NCBI GenBank assembly: GCA_949317995.1
Contig: OX439047.1
Location: forward strand, 33,952,950 to 34,016,949
Direction: 5' to 3'
DNA: 64,000 nucleotides
From: Acholoe squamosa
Taxonomy: Eukaryota > Annelida > Polychaeta > Phyllodocida > Polynoidae
Each line of letters starts with the position of its first letter. The stretch's first letter is position 1. A program made the position numbers and the translations under genes. This document shows, piece after piece, positions 49,114 to 60,410 of this stretch. The notes below the pieces were generated by a model, which was given only the letters and a program-made list of their open reading frames with translations, was not told the DNA's origin and made no database searches.

Positions 49114-49512
49114 TTAACATAAATTGATATGTAAATAGGGATTATACATAGCATTTCCAGGGACCTTACACTACACAGTAACGTGGCTTATAAGGTCGCT
49201 GGAATTACCTTCATGTTGTGATAAATTTATATTGTTTGTGCCAAAGTGATTGATGTGTACTTGATCTAGAAAGATAATGTATGCATATCACATTGCTGAT
49301 GAATTCCGTCCATTTGCTCAACCTTACTATTTGTATTACTCGTATTTATAACTAATTACTAAATAAATGAGAAACATGAACAGATATTGCTTGGATGACC
49401 ATTTTGTTTATTTCTTAGTGATTAACACCAGTAATGTGAGATTCTGACCTCAGTCTACACCCTTTCACATATCCTCCCATAATGTTCTTATTTGGAGATT
49501 TTATGTCCCTTA

Positions 49513-49831
49513 GGAGGTGATCATTTTTTAACAACAGGGGGGGGGGTGGTGGGTTTGGGGGGGGTCAGAATTTTTTCAACCCCTTGACTGGGGGGGGGGT
49601 TAGAATTTTTCCAACCCCTCTAATGAGGGGGTCAAAATAATTTCACCCGTTTTCAGTGGAAAACCCTGTGCATTACTATAGGGTAAAAAGGCACGTTCGC
49701 ATGCCATTTCCGCCCCTTGTGGGGGGGGTCAAATTTTTTTTACCCCATCAAGAGGAGGGGTCGGAATTTTTTTCGTGCGTCCGCTCGCAAACCCACCAGC
49801 CGACCCCTGTTTTTAAAAAATGATCACTCCC
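49513..49831. mobile_element. GGGAGTG-family MITE, TTA target site (319 bp)
   Basis: TIRs start GGAGGTGATCATTTTTTAAC and end AAAAAATGATCACTCCC, flanked by TTA on both sides. It ends 29 bp from the stop codon of the reeler-domain gene, so it probably forms part of that gene's 3' UTR. Confidence 0.8.
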
Positions 49832-49860
49832 TTAAGGGCTAAGGGCAATCCATTTTACCC

Positions 49861-51620
49861 TTAGTGGGTTTGCAGGTCTCTCAGAGCAATGCAGGCGACC
49901 ATGAGGATGTAGTGAGCAGGGGGCACTGAAATATGAAAATTTAGAGCTTTTACGAATGGTGAAGTTATCTAAATATAGTATGATTGATGTTAGTGATTAG
50001 TTAACAGCACCAATAATAACTTTTAAAAAGAGTTCCTTGTGATCTAGACATACAATTTATCCCATAGCAGATGTGGATGAAGCTTGGGTTCCCTTACCTA
50101 TGGTTGATGTACCACTACCGGTATAAACAATAGAGGCTGATGTGACACCCTTCCACCAGGTAAACTGCTGCTGGGCCACTGTTGCTCTGTACAAGTGATG
50201 GAGACACCAAGAACTAAGTGTGAATAGCATTGCAGGGATGTGGTTTCTCTTACATCTCCAGCCCAAAAAGTTAATCCTCATGGTTTTTCCGGATTCAATG
50301 AGAATTTTCAATAACAAAAAATATGGGGGAGCGGCTTTTTTTTTTTTTTTTTTTTATTTTGAGGCTGATCAAGTACAATTGGAACCATTGTGACCTCATC
50401 TGATCGTGTTTGATACACGATTGCCAAAATAAAAATCATATCACTGCATTAATAATGGGACTGAAATAACTTTCAATGTTTCATTATAGGTGTAACAAGT
50501 TACCACGATAAATTTTCTGAGTTTAAGATTAAAGATCTCAGGAACTTAAGGAGGTCACTTTTTCTCAGGTATGACTAACTGACCTGACTTGAAGAGTCTT
50601 ATCAATGCCGAATGGTGCATTCCATGTGAAAGTAGTGCCGCTCTGTTTGGGACTGATGTTACTGTGGGTGACGGCATCAGCAGCAAACTGACACTGTAAG
50701 GTCTTGGTGTTAGTGGCCACATTAGACCAGGAGCCATAGGTCGTATTGCCCCCTCCTACCTCCCGAACCTTATGTTACAAGAGGAGAAAATTGTGATTAA
50801 AATTTTAATAAAATATCACAGTAGAAATCTTCATGTGAAATTAAAAAATCAGACCCTCAAACAAAATAATTGGAGACAGGAAATCGGATTGATTTAATCT
50901 GGAAAATATATCAGTTGAATAAAGCATCGGATCTATTACTCCATGTACCAATTTTAGACGGGTCTAGACAGACAAAGAAACAATGATGCAAACATGATTA
51001 CCTGCATCAGGATGCCTTGAAACTGCCCTCCCGTCACCGTGACTGTAAAGATAGGTCATGGTCACATTTATTTCTGCTAAAATAGAAAACTAAAAGGATT
51101 TCGAAATTGACATTAAAACAGCTTGCACATCTTAGCTTGGCCCATAAGTGTTAACTCGGGCGTAAGCAAGGGGTCTATGTTTGCCGACTGTGCCCTAGAG
51201 AGATAGAAATTCCCTCTTTTTTGGACTCATTATCTTAAACAAGGTGGGCGGGGCTGTTTTTCTTTTCGGGAGGGGAGAGGGAATTCGAAGGAGTAGGGCA
51301 AGGGGATGCAAAGGCCTCTGAGTTACCATGCATTGTACATTTATTTAAAAAAAAATGAAATTCACCACATCCCATTGTTAAAAAATTGATGACTCAAGTA
51401 ATTATGTAGGCCTACTTTACCTGTAATTGTGCTTCCACCCTTGTATGTAGTAGCATCTAGTGTAATACTGTAGGGTAGCGTTGCTGTGGAACTCAGTGCC
51501 ATGTCCTGGGGTCATAGAGCCACATACACTAGTCGGTGCACCAGCCGCCAAGGGTGTTGTAGGACTGGCTAACATTAGTATACCAACCGCCATAACGACC
51601 AGTGCCACCTTCAGCTCCAT
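49861..51620 (-). CDS. Secreted reeler-domain protein, one frameshifting base in exon 1 (about 192 residues)
   Basis: Five exons: 51620-51421, 51042-51002, 50768-50584, 50186-50098 and 49925-49861, with GT-AG junctions and fitting phases. The start MELKVALVVMAVGILMLA is a clear signal peptide ending near PLAAG. The mature part begins APTSVCGSMTPGHG, the conserved opening of the Reelin N-terminal (reeler) domain. It continues with PYSITLD, GGQFQGILMQ and the Trp/Cys-bearing exons 3 and 4 (SWSNVATNTK, QQQFTWWKG), also typical of the family. The C-terminus is short and hydrophobic (AHYILMVACIAL), possibly a membrane or GPI-type tail. In exon 1 the frame shifts by one extra base around 51490, between HS and TLPYSITLD; downstream exons are intact. 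Reeler proteins include insect defence-type proteins and ferric-chelate-reductase-like proteins. The precise role is unknown. Confidence 0.85.
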
Positions 51621-52205
51621 AGTTTCTTCTCTGACAATGGCCAATGGGTATGGAAATAGATGTAAATTAACCATGATTAGATTGCATTAATTTTCAATTT
51701 TAGAGCTCTCAAGCATTAAGCATTCTGCTTGATTTTCACACATTTTGGGTCTTATTTAGAATGTCACGCATTCACATTTTACCTAACTGAAAATCGTACA
51801 AAGTTTGATGTAATCGAACTATTTCCAGAACCCAGCATAATCTACAGTCCCAGACCTATGTTAGGGCGTCTTAATGCGATTTTGGTTTAGAATTCTAGTT
51901 TCCAGCCAAACGTGTTTGTGGGATGGGAGTTGCCCAAGAGCATCGCCGAGTGATTCTGAGAATCTAAGGTAGGTAGGTAATTTGTTTTATTGGCCATAAG
52001 ATCTCGACAATACAAGATAAATGAGTTTTTTCCCAAAAAAGCCATGTGTTCTAATACTAGTCCGTAAAAATACTTTAAAAGTTCTTGTGAATGTGTGTGT
52101 ATGGGTCGAGTAGTTCACAAAGAAATCTGGTATATGACATATAAAGTTACACGCTCAAATCATCATTTGTAACTCTAGAACTTTCACTCTATCATATTCC
52201 GTTTC
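51621..52205. other. Upstream of the reeler-domain gene, no gene seen
   Basis: No exon or repeat is recognised. A longer open frame extends the reeler gene's start to 51674, but the shorter start gives a canonical signal peptide. The promoter is presumably here. Confidence 0.35.
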
Positions 52206-52209
52206 CAGT

Positions 52210-52760
52210 CCATAACAAGCCTATGTTATCATCAGTTGGAATTTCTGAATTGTGGTAGCGTGCTGGGTGTTACTATCTAGTGCATCCCATAGGATTTTCC
52301 CTCTGGCCAGAGGACTCTTTCTGTAGATGAACTTCTTCTCTCTTGGTAGCTTTATTTGCTTTTTGTTGTTGATCCTAAGGTCCCTCACCGGTACTATCAG
52401 GTTTTCTTCACACTGCGCTACCCGGTACATCATGCTCAGTAGCTCTCTATTTTTTTGGCACATTCAGTGACTCCACCCCAAGTCTCTCATGTAGAGTCAC
52501 CAGGCATTCATCTTGTCCGCTCTGATATTACATGCTATCCACAGGCAATCGTTTTGGAGAGTTTGCAGTTTATCAGTTACCCAACCTGGTGCTCTATCTA
52601 GCATGAAACCCGCATACTCAACCATGGGATGTATCATGGTCAGATATACTTTAACCGTTGTTTCTTGGTCAGTGTTTTGGCACACATTCCTCAGCTGGGC
52701 TATCCTTCTCTGTGCAGTACCAATAATTTTTCTTCCCTGAGCAGGCGCGGATTTAGGGGG
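52210..52760 (-). pseudogene. Broken LINE reverse-transcriptase C-terminal fragment
   Basis: On the minus strand, fragments such as YLTMIHPMVEYAGFMLDRAP, TLQNDCLWIACNIR and LLSMMYRVAQCEENLIVP match the thumb and C-terminal region of non-LTR retrotransposon reverse transcriptases. A stop and frameshifts lie between them (around 52440-52500). No intact element is present. Confidence 0.75.
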
Positions 52761-53960
52761 GGGGGGACGCAAGGGACGCGCGTCCCCCCCCCCTCCTATT
52801 TTTTTCCACACCTATGTTTCCTGGAATATCCAGAATCTGGGCTTTCCATTGGCGAAAGAATTTTTCAAATATTCCTACTAGAAGCAAAGTTATGAATACA
52901 TTTGCAGAGGTCACCAGAATACATGTCTTAACATTGAAATTTTCAAATAAATTTTCAGGACAATGTCCCCAACCCATCCTTTACATTGGTAGTAGGGCCA
53001 CCAACCTATTCAGCAAAGTCATACCAATATGTCTTTCCTTTCACCTTTTCCCCTGTCCATCTCTCATATCCTACTGCCTTTCTCCTGCACCCCTCTCTCT
53101 CTCTTTAATGTCACCACAATGTCTCTCTCTTCTCCCTAATTGATTGCCTCCACCATTTTTCTGAACTATTACATGTGCCCTGCATTTTCCTTATGTCACT
53201 TTCTGTCTTCATATTTCACATCACATCTGTATCTATACATATTACCAGTACATCTATTTGAGGTTGACTGCCTGGTATCTTCATAGGGTGGAGTCAATAG
53301 TTGAAAATTGTGGGTTTGGGGTAGTGGGGTGCAAGCGGGAGCATCAAGAGGAGAGGGGAAGGGTAGGGTAGGAATGCCTTTATCTGTCCTGGATTGTCTT
53401 TTTGCTTTAGGATGGCTTCAGGTTCACTACTTAATATTAACTCCTTTCTCTTGCCCCTCCTCTATGTCATTCAATGCAATAATCTCCCCAATCATTCATT
53501 ACTCTTCCCATTGCCTTCCTCTCCCCACCCTTCCTCTACTGTAGAACTGTTGACTTCATGTCCTTGATGCCCAAAGACTTACTGATGTGCATCTTTTATA
53601 TAAGCGTCTTGGCCCCTTTCAGCGTGATGGTTCTCAGATTAATGTCTCCAGATGGTTCAACCACAACTCATTCATTGCCCTGAGTATGATAGCTATATAT
53701 TACTTTAGTATACATCCGAATTATTAATATTTCACAGAAAAGACTGAAAAGATATTCTGATGTAAGGACCTATCTCAATGTATGTATTATTATATGCTAG
53801 TTACTTTAAGGGGTGCCATGTGCATGTACATGCCACATACTGTAGGTCGCCAGTCAATTGCAAAGTGCCTTAACTGACAATGAAGGGAGCAGTCAATATA
53901 ACCACTCCAAGACGACTCAAAAGAACCAATAAAGGAGATCCATAATTGATAGCCATGACC
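52761..53960. other. Intergenic, no gene seen
   Basis: Pyrimidine-rich sequence (TCTCTC and CCTTTC tracts at 53040-53130 and 53440-53540). No exon is recognised. Some of it may be decayed LINE sequence, since reverse-transcriptase pieces lie on either side. Confidence 0.35.
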
Positions 53961-53967
53961 CGATTGT

Positions 53968-54030
53968 GGTGTACTTCAGGGGTCAGTACTTGGACCGCTT
54001 CTCTTTTTAGTATACATAAATGACCCCTCT
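53968..54030 (+). pseudogene. LINE reverse-transcriptase fragment (GVLQGSVLGPLLF)
   Basis: The frame from 53968 reads GVLQGSVLGPLLFLVYIND, the conserved signature preceding the catalytic motif of non-LTR reverse transcriptases. Neither side continues in frame. The strand is opposite to the fragment at 52210-52760, so they are separate remnants. Confidence 0.8.
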
Positions 54031-54160
54031 GTTTCCCTGGCTATGTCACTCGTAGCCAGCATTTTGTCTGTGTTATCCTATATTTAATAGCTTGTGGACT
54101 GTGTAATACCCGATTTGATAGCATGTATTAGATACAGGAAGTTATTTCCAAATGGTGTTA

Positions 54161-54438
54161 GGGAGTGATCATTTTTTAACAACAGGGGGGCCTGGTGGGT
54201 TTGCGTGCAGACGCGCGAAAAAAATTTCGACCCCCCCTCTTGAGGGGGTAAAATGTTTTTGACCCCCCATAAGGGACAAAAATCGCGCGCGAACTTCCCC
54301 TTTTAGCCTATAGTACCACACGGGGTTTTCCACTGAAAGCAGGTGAAATTATTTTGACCCCCCAGTCAAGGGGTTGAAAAAATTCTGACCCCCCCTCAAA
54401 CCCACCAGCCCCCCTGTTGTTAAAAAATGATCAGTCCC
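54161..54438. mobile_element. GGGAGTG-family MITE, TTA target site (278 bp)
   Basis: TIR GGGAGTGATCATTTTTTAAC on the left, and the inverse of GTTAAAAAATGATCAGTCCC on the right, flanked by TTA on both sides. Confidence 0.85.
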
Positions 54439-54741
54439 TTAATTTATAATAATTTCAAAGAATCCTCTATATCAAACACGTAACCCAATAGATAGACAAA
54501 GGGGTCTGTGAACTGAAAATAATAAATTTCCTGTTGATAATTAAATTTTCATCAAACTTACCTCTTAGACTTTGTGCCTAGCTCTATGATATCCACTGCA
54601 TGAACACCTTTACCTATACTCACAACTGTCCTATAGTCAGGTGTTTAGGTGCTGGGATACCATGCACTAGCTGGTGGTTTCCCCTCACCGATCAATACTG
54701 AAAATCAATAAGTCATGCTCCCTTGAACACTGTTTTGCTTA

Positions 54742-55059
54742 GGGAGTGATCATCTTTTAACAACAGGGGGGCTGGTGGGTTTGCGGGTGGACGCGCAAAA
54801 AAAATTCCGATCCCCCCTCTCGATGGGCCAGAAAAATTTTTGACCCCCCTTAAGGGCCGAAAATAGTGTGCAAACGCACCCTCTTAACCTATAGTAACAC
54901 GCAGGCTTTTTCACCGAAAACAGGTGAAATAATTTTGACCCCCCCTGGTCAAGGGGTCGAAAAAGTTCTGACCCCCCTGGTCAAGGGGTCGAAAAAATTC
55001 TGACCCCCCCTCAAACCCACCAGCCCCCCCCCCCGTGTTGTTAAAAAATGATCACTCCC
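54742..55059. mobile_element. GGGAGTG-family MITE, TTA target site (318 bp)
   Basis: TIR GGGAGTGATCATCTTTTAAC on the left, and the inverse of GTTAAAAAATGATCACTCCC on the right, flanked by TTA. It carries one extra internal copy of TCAAGGGGTCGAAAAA relative to the 54161 copy. Confidence 0.85.
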
Positions 55060-55721
55060 TTAGTCATGTTCAAGTCCAGCTGGTGCCTCTTACAGAAAGG
55101 ACAAATAAATTGCTCTTGAGGATATACTAATGGGTGCACTATATTTTTCATGTGTAGGCTACATGCTATATCGGTCTTTTTTGGAAAGGAGGCATATGAA
55201 TTGGTAATGGTAGGCCTATGGTTCTATACGGAGGTTGCAGGTTCTTTGGTAAGGGGCACCGTTGCATGATCTGTATACTGGAGAGTTAAGCACTGAAAAC
55301 AACCAGCATGATGGGTACCAGCTAATACCGGTATGTAATGTACTCTAAAAGGTCTGCACTGAATGAAATGAATTATCTCATTTATCAATAATGTATCTCA
55401 CTAATATAGGATTATGTATGTGTGTGCGTGTGTGTGTGTGTGAGTTGCAGCAGGGCCGATGGTCAGCTTTCTGTGTCTCTGAAGGACACAGCAGCAGCTC
55501 ATTATGTAGTCTCCTTGAAGGATACAACCAACTGACCAATCAGGAGCTGGCTTCTGCTGCACAGCTGCATGAGACCAAGATGCTGAACTTTGTGATACCT
55601 ATTCAATGCATAAGTGCACTGATCTTTCCAGGGTAAAACTTAAAGCAGTATCTGTTCTTTGAAATAGTTGCAAACAAGTTGATATTCTTCTATTCATCAC
55701 TGCTCATTATTTGCTCACTTA

Positions 55722-55770
55722 GGGAGTGGTCATTCTTTATGAACAGGGGGTTGTGGGTTTGAGGGGGGTA
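55722..55770. mobile_element. Truncated GGGAGTG-family end inside the left outer arm
   Basis: GGGAGTGGTCATTCTTTATG preceded by TTA. Its mirror copy sits at 59799-59847 in the right outer arm, so this piece was inside the arm before the palindrome formed. Confidence 0.7.
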
Positions 55771-55949
55771 TACAAATTTAAGAAAAGAAAAATTTGATCC
55801 CTCTTGGGGGAGGCTAAAAGAATTGACCCTCTTTTTAGCAAGAAAGCCCGGGCACTACTATAGATAAAAGAGAGGCGCAAAAATTCTCCTCGGCTCCGGC
55901 TCATTAGGGCACAATAAATTTTGACTGTCTTTGAGGGGGGGACAAAAAC

Positions 55950-56352
55950 CCATCACTGTCCTTGAAGGATACAAGCAGACTATTACATCCTTGAAGGACA
56001 CAAGTAGAGCACTGCGTCCTTGAAGGATACAAGTAGGCTAGTGTGTCCTCCAAGGACACAAGCAGCCCACTGCATCCTTGAAGGCTATAAGCAGCCCACT
56101 GTGTCCTTGAAGGATACAAGCAGACCACTGCATCCTTGAAGGAAACAAGGAGATCACTGCGTCCTTAACAGATACAAGGAGACTATTGTGTCCTTGAAGG
56201 ACACAAGAAGAACACTGTATCCTTGAAGGACACAAGCAGAACACTGTGTTCTCGAAGGATAAAAGCAGAGCACTGTGTCCTTGAAGGATACAAGCAGGCC
56301 AATGTGTCCTTGAGGGATACAACCAGACCATTGTGTCCTTAAAGGATACATT
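55950..56352 (-). repeat. 29-bp minisatellite, inverted block
   Basis: About 14 copies built on CCTTGAAGGATACAAGCAGA with CACTGTGT or CACTGCAT linkers. This is the reverse complement of the block at 56925-57534. Open frames of the LYPSRTQWSA type arise from the repeat. Confidence 0.85.
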
Positions 56353-56924
56353 TATATGTGAGTAATCAATAATTTTCTATGGACATGTACATGTTCTGTT
56401 ACCGGATGTGCTGAGGGCAATTGAACAAAATTTGAGACCAAAGTTTGTGATTACCAGAATCATCAACAACCGCATGTCAATGCCATCCCTAGGATTAGTG
56501 CACATTTAAACTGCACATTTAAACTGCACAAACATGCCAAAGAAGGTAAATGACTGGGGACCACCCTCGAAAGTAGGTCATGAGGGGTGCGTTAGGTTGT
56601 TAAATTTTATCTCTTACTACGTCTGCACACATGTCAGATTCTTTGAAGATTCAGAGAAAAGGTGACTTAATGTTACAATTTTAGGGGGTATATTCAAAGA
56701 TTATTTTTTGGGGGATTTTAGATGCAAAAATTTGATTGGGGGTTCGGGGGCAGAGCCCCGAAAAGGGTTAATTCTTAACTCTATGTCCGGTTTTCAGCGG
56801 TACTGAATGCACCGTTCATGACCTGTATTTTGGGACTGGTCCCCTGTCATTTACCTTATAAGCGCTGCTGACTTTTCAACATGGAACCTCGCTATACTTC
56901 TAGAACACATGCTGCAGTGGTCAG

Positions 56925-57534
56925 CTTGTATCCTTCAAGGACACAATAGTCTCCTTGTGTACCTTAGATACCAGTACACAGTGGTGTGCTAGTGTCTTGA
57001 AGGACATGCTGATCTTCTATATCCTCCACAGACGGGCTGGTCTGCTTGTATCCTTCAAAGACACAGTGGTCAGCTTATATCCTTCAAGGACACAGTGGGT
57101 CGTTGTATCCTTCAAGGACACAGTGGGCTGCTTGTGTCCTTTTAGGACACAGTGGGCTGCTTGTGTCCCTCAAGGATGCTATGGTCTGCTTGTATCCTTC
57201 AAGTTCAAGGGCACAGTGGGCTGCTTGTGTCCTTGGAGGACACAGTGGGTCGCTTGTGTCCCTCAAGGATGCAGTGGTCTGCTTGCATCCTTCAAGGACG
57301 CAGTGATCTGATTGTATCCTTCAAGGATGCAGTGGTCTGATTGTATCCTTCAAAGACACAGTGGTCTGCTTGTATCCTTCAAGGATGCAGTGTTCTACTT
57401 GTATCCTTCAAGGACACAGTGGTCTGCTTGTATCCTTCAAGGATGCAGTGTTCTACTTGTATCCTTCAAGGACACAGTGGTCTGCTTGTATCCTTCAAGG
57501 ATGCAGTGGTCTGCTTGTATCCTTCAAGGACAGA
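56925..57534 (+). repeat. 29-bp minisatellite, direct block
   Basis: About 20 copies of a unit built on TGGTCTGCTTGTATCCTTCA with GGACACAG or GGATGCAG. Exact 29-bp spacing is seen at 57362, 57391 and 57420. The 29-bp unit keeps several frames open for ~100 codons, which accounts for the open frames here. Confidence 0.9.
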
Positions 57535-59785
57535 CCCAGTCAACAAAAAAACGTTATTTAAAGTCAAGAAAACATTTTCAACGTTTTAAAATGTTTAGCC
57601 ATAATAAGGAGCCATAGGGAAACATTCTGAAATGTTTTATAACGTTTTTTGGGGAGTGGCCATTATTTATCAACAGGGGGTGGTGGGTTTTCGCGCAGAC
57701 ACACGATAATTTTTGACGCCCCTGGGGTGCCCCCCCCTTAACAGAAGTCAAAATTTGTTGTGTCCCCCAGTTTGGGAGTTTGTGCACCCCTCTTTGATCT
57801 ATAGTAGTGCACAGGCTTTTTTGCTAAAAGCAGGGTAAATTTTTTGGGCCCCTCCGCAAGAGAGGTCAAAATTGTATTAGCCCCCCCTTGGGAGGGGTCT
57901 GAAACTTTTATGCCCCCCCCCTTAACCCACCACACCCCCCTGTTGATAAAAAAATGACCACTCCCTAAAAAATTTTGACCCCTCTTGAGGGGGGGCTAAA
58001 AGAATTTACCTTCTTTTTAGCCCAAAAGCTGTGCGCTACTATAGATCAAAGAGGGCTGTGGAAATTCTCAGTGCCTCCAGCACATTGGGGGGGGGCCACA
58101 AAAAAATTACAGTCAAGGAGGGGGTGAAAAAATGTTGTGCGTCCACGCGAAAACCCACCACCACCCCCCTGTTGATATATGTTGACCACTACCTTAGACC
58201 TGCCAGCTGTTGTGTCCTTGAGGGACACTAGACTAGCCCACCCCAATGTGTCAACAAAGAATTGGTGTTGTGTCCTTCAGGGACACAAGGCTAGCCCACC
58301 CATGCACTGTGTCAAAAAAGCTTTGAATCCAGGATCATCATCCATAGACAAAATAAATGAGCATTTTAATTTCTTTCTATCACTATTTTGATCTGTCAAA
58401 TTCTATAACAAAGAAAAATTCTGCCTATTTATTCAGAAATCAGTGTGTTTGTGCTTTGAATGCAGGCTGTAGAAGGTCCACCATCTTGGTTTTAGCAGCT
58501 GCCATCTGCTGCTGCAGAGACCGGCTCCTGATTGGTCAATTGCTTGTATCTCTGCAGGACACAAGGGCTTGTATCCTTCAGGGACACAGAAAGCTGACCA
58601 ACGGCCCTGCTGCGAAGTGCGCGCATCCCAGCAGCAGGGCCGTTGGTCAGCTTTCTGTGTCCCTGAAGGATACAAGCCCTTGTGTCCTGCAGAGATACAA
58701 GCAATTGACCAATCAGGAGCCGGTCTCTGCAGCAGCAGATGGCAGCTGCTAAAACCAAGATGGTGGACCTTCTACAGCCTGCATTCAAAGCACAAACACA
58801 CTGATTTCTGAATAAATAGGCAGAATTTTTCTTTGTTATAGAATTTGACAGATCAAAATAGTGATAGAAAGAAATTAAAATGCTCATTTATTTTGTCCAT
58901 GGATGATGATCCTGGATTCAAAGCTTTGTTGACACAGTGCATGGGTGGGCTAGCCTTGTGTCCCTGAAGGACACAACACCAATTCTTTGTTGACACATTG
59001 GGGTGGGCTAGTCTAGTGTCCCTCAAGGACACAACAGCTGGCAGGTCTAAGGTAGTGGTCAACATTTATCAACAGGGGGGTGGTGGTGGGTTTTCGTGTG
59101 GACGCACAACATTTTTTTCACCCCCTCCTTGACTGTAATTTTTTTGTGGCCCCCCCCAATGTGCTGGAGGCACTGAGAATTTCCGCAGCCCTCTTTGATC
59201 TATAGTAGCGCACAGCTTTTGGGCTAAAAAGAAGGTAAATTCTTTTAGCCCCCCCTCAAGAGGGGTCAAAATTATTTAGGGAGTGGTCATTTTTTTATCA
59301 ACAGGGGGGTGTGGTGGGTTAAGGGGGGGGGGCATAAAAGTTTCAGACCCCTCCCAAGGGGGGGCTAATACAATTTTGACCTCTCTTGCGGAGGGGCCCA
59401 AAAAATTTACCCTGCTTTTAGCAAAAAAGCCTGTGCACTACTATAGATCAAAAAGGGGTGCACAAACTCCCAAACTGGGGGACACAACAAATTTTGACTT
59501 CTGTTAAGGGGGGGGCACCCCCGGGGGCGTCAAAAATTATCGTGTGTCTGCGCGAAAACCCACCACCCCCTGTTGATAAATAATGGCCACTCCCCAAAAA
59601 ACGTTATAAAACATTTCAGAATGTTTCCCTATGGCTCCTTATTATGGCTAAACATTTTAAAACGTTGAAAATGTTTTCTTGACTTTAAATAACGTTTTTT
59701 TGTTGACTGGGTCTGTCCTTGAAGGATACAAGCAGACCACTGCATCCTTGAAGGATACAAGCAGACCACTGTGTCTTTGAAGGAT
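57460..59785. repeat. Inner palindrome, ~1.15-kb arms, 17-bp spacer (58614-58630)
   Basis: The left arm ends CCGTGCTGC-like (GGCCCTGCTGC, 58603-58613) and the right arm begins GCAGCAGGGCC (58631). CCCAGT at 57535-57540 pairs with ACTGGG at 59706-59711, only 2 bp off perfect symmetry over more than 1 kb. The arms contain GGGAGTG-family MITE copies (about 57654-57966 and its mirror 59280-59592) and a CCCAGTCAAC fragment. Confidence 0.9.
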
Positions 59786-59929
59786 ACAATCAGACCAATA
59801 CCCCCCTCAAACCCACAACCCCCTGTTCATAAAGAATGACCACTCCCTAAGTGAGAAAATAATGAGCAGTGATGAATAGAAGAATATCAACTTGTTTGCA
59901 ACTATTTCAAAGAACAGATACTGCTTTAA

Positions 59930-60001
59930 AGGCACTCTGAATCGAGGAACTACGTCCGCCGACGTTAGCACTGTGGCAGACGTAGCCGATTCAGAGCTCC
60001 T
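59930..60001. mobile_element. 72-bp MITE in a TTAA target site
   Basis: Inverted ends AGGCACTCTGAATCG and CGATTCAGAGCTCCT, with CTACGTC/GACGTAG inside, are flanked by TTAA (59926-59929 and 60002-60005). The mirror position in the left outer arm (near 55637) has the uninterrupted site, with a single TTAA. Confidence 0.85.
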
Positions 60002-60410
60002 TTAAGTTTTACCCTGGAAAGATCAGTGCACTTATGCATTGAATAGGTATCACAAAGTTCAGCATCTTGGTCTCATGCAGCTGTGCAGCAGAAGCCAGCT
60101 CCTGATTGGTCAGTTGGTTGTATCCTTCAAGGAGACTACATAATGAGCTGCTGCTGTGTCCTTCAGAGACACAGAAAGCTGACCATCGGCCCTGCTGCGT
60201 GTGAGTTGGTGTAACCAGCAAATTGGGGACATTTATGGGAACACACACCTACAAACTGGGGACATCTTGCGATCCGGGGACGTCTCACTTTGCATGACCT
60301 TGAGAAAAGGGGGGCTATGGGCTTGGGCATCAGTAATGACCTTGAAAATGGTTATAAACATGATTTCTAGTGTGTCAACAAAATGTCCCCAATTTGACCT
60401 TAAGAGACTT

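Larger units (their letters stand above)
47711..49860. other. CEP63 3' UTR and intergenic sequence
   Basis: Between the CEP63 stop codon and the stop codon of the oppositely oriented reeler-domain gene. Candidate polyadenylation signals AATAAA are at 48683-48688 and 49362-49367. Two TTAA-type MITEs and one GGGAGTG MITE lie here. The two genes are convergent. Confidence 0.55.
55447..60198. mobile_element. 4.75-kb foldback-like composite element with 9-bp target duplication
   Basis: GTGTGAGTT flanks the unit on both sides (55438-55446 and 60199-60207). Outer arms 55447-55770 and 59799-60198 are inverse copies: both are 324 bp once a 76-bp insertion in the right arm is removed. Inner arms (about 57460-58613 and 58631-59785) form a second palindrome of ~1.15 kb each around a 17-bp spacer. 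GCAGCAGGGCCG and its inverse occur at all four arm ends. No transposase-like frame is visible. A 9-bp duplication and long terminal inverted repeats fit foldback or MULE-type elements; the class is an inference. Confidence 0.75.

Noticed and set aside
55904-57617. Cys/Ser-rich frames such as LYPSRTQWSACILQG on both strands
   Set aside because: Products of the 29-bp minisatellite and its inverted copy, not genes.
58357-58887. Two identical 131-codon frames on opposite strands
   Set aside because: Mirror images created by the inner palindrome arms; no homology or gene structure.
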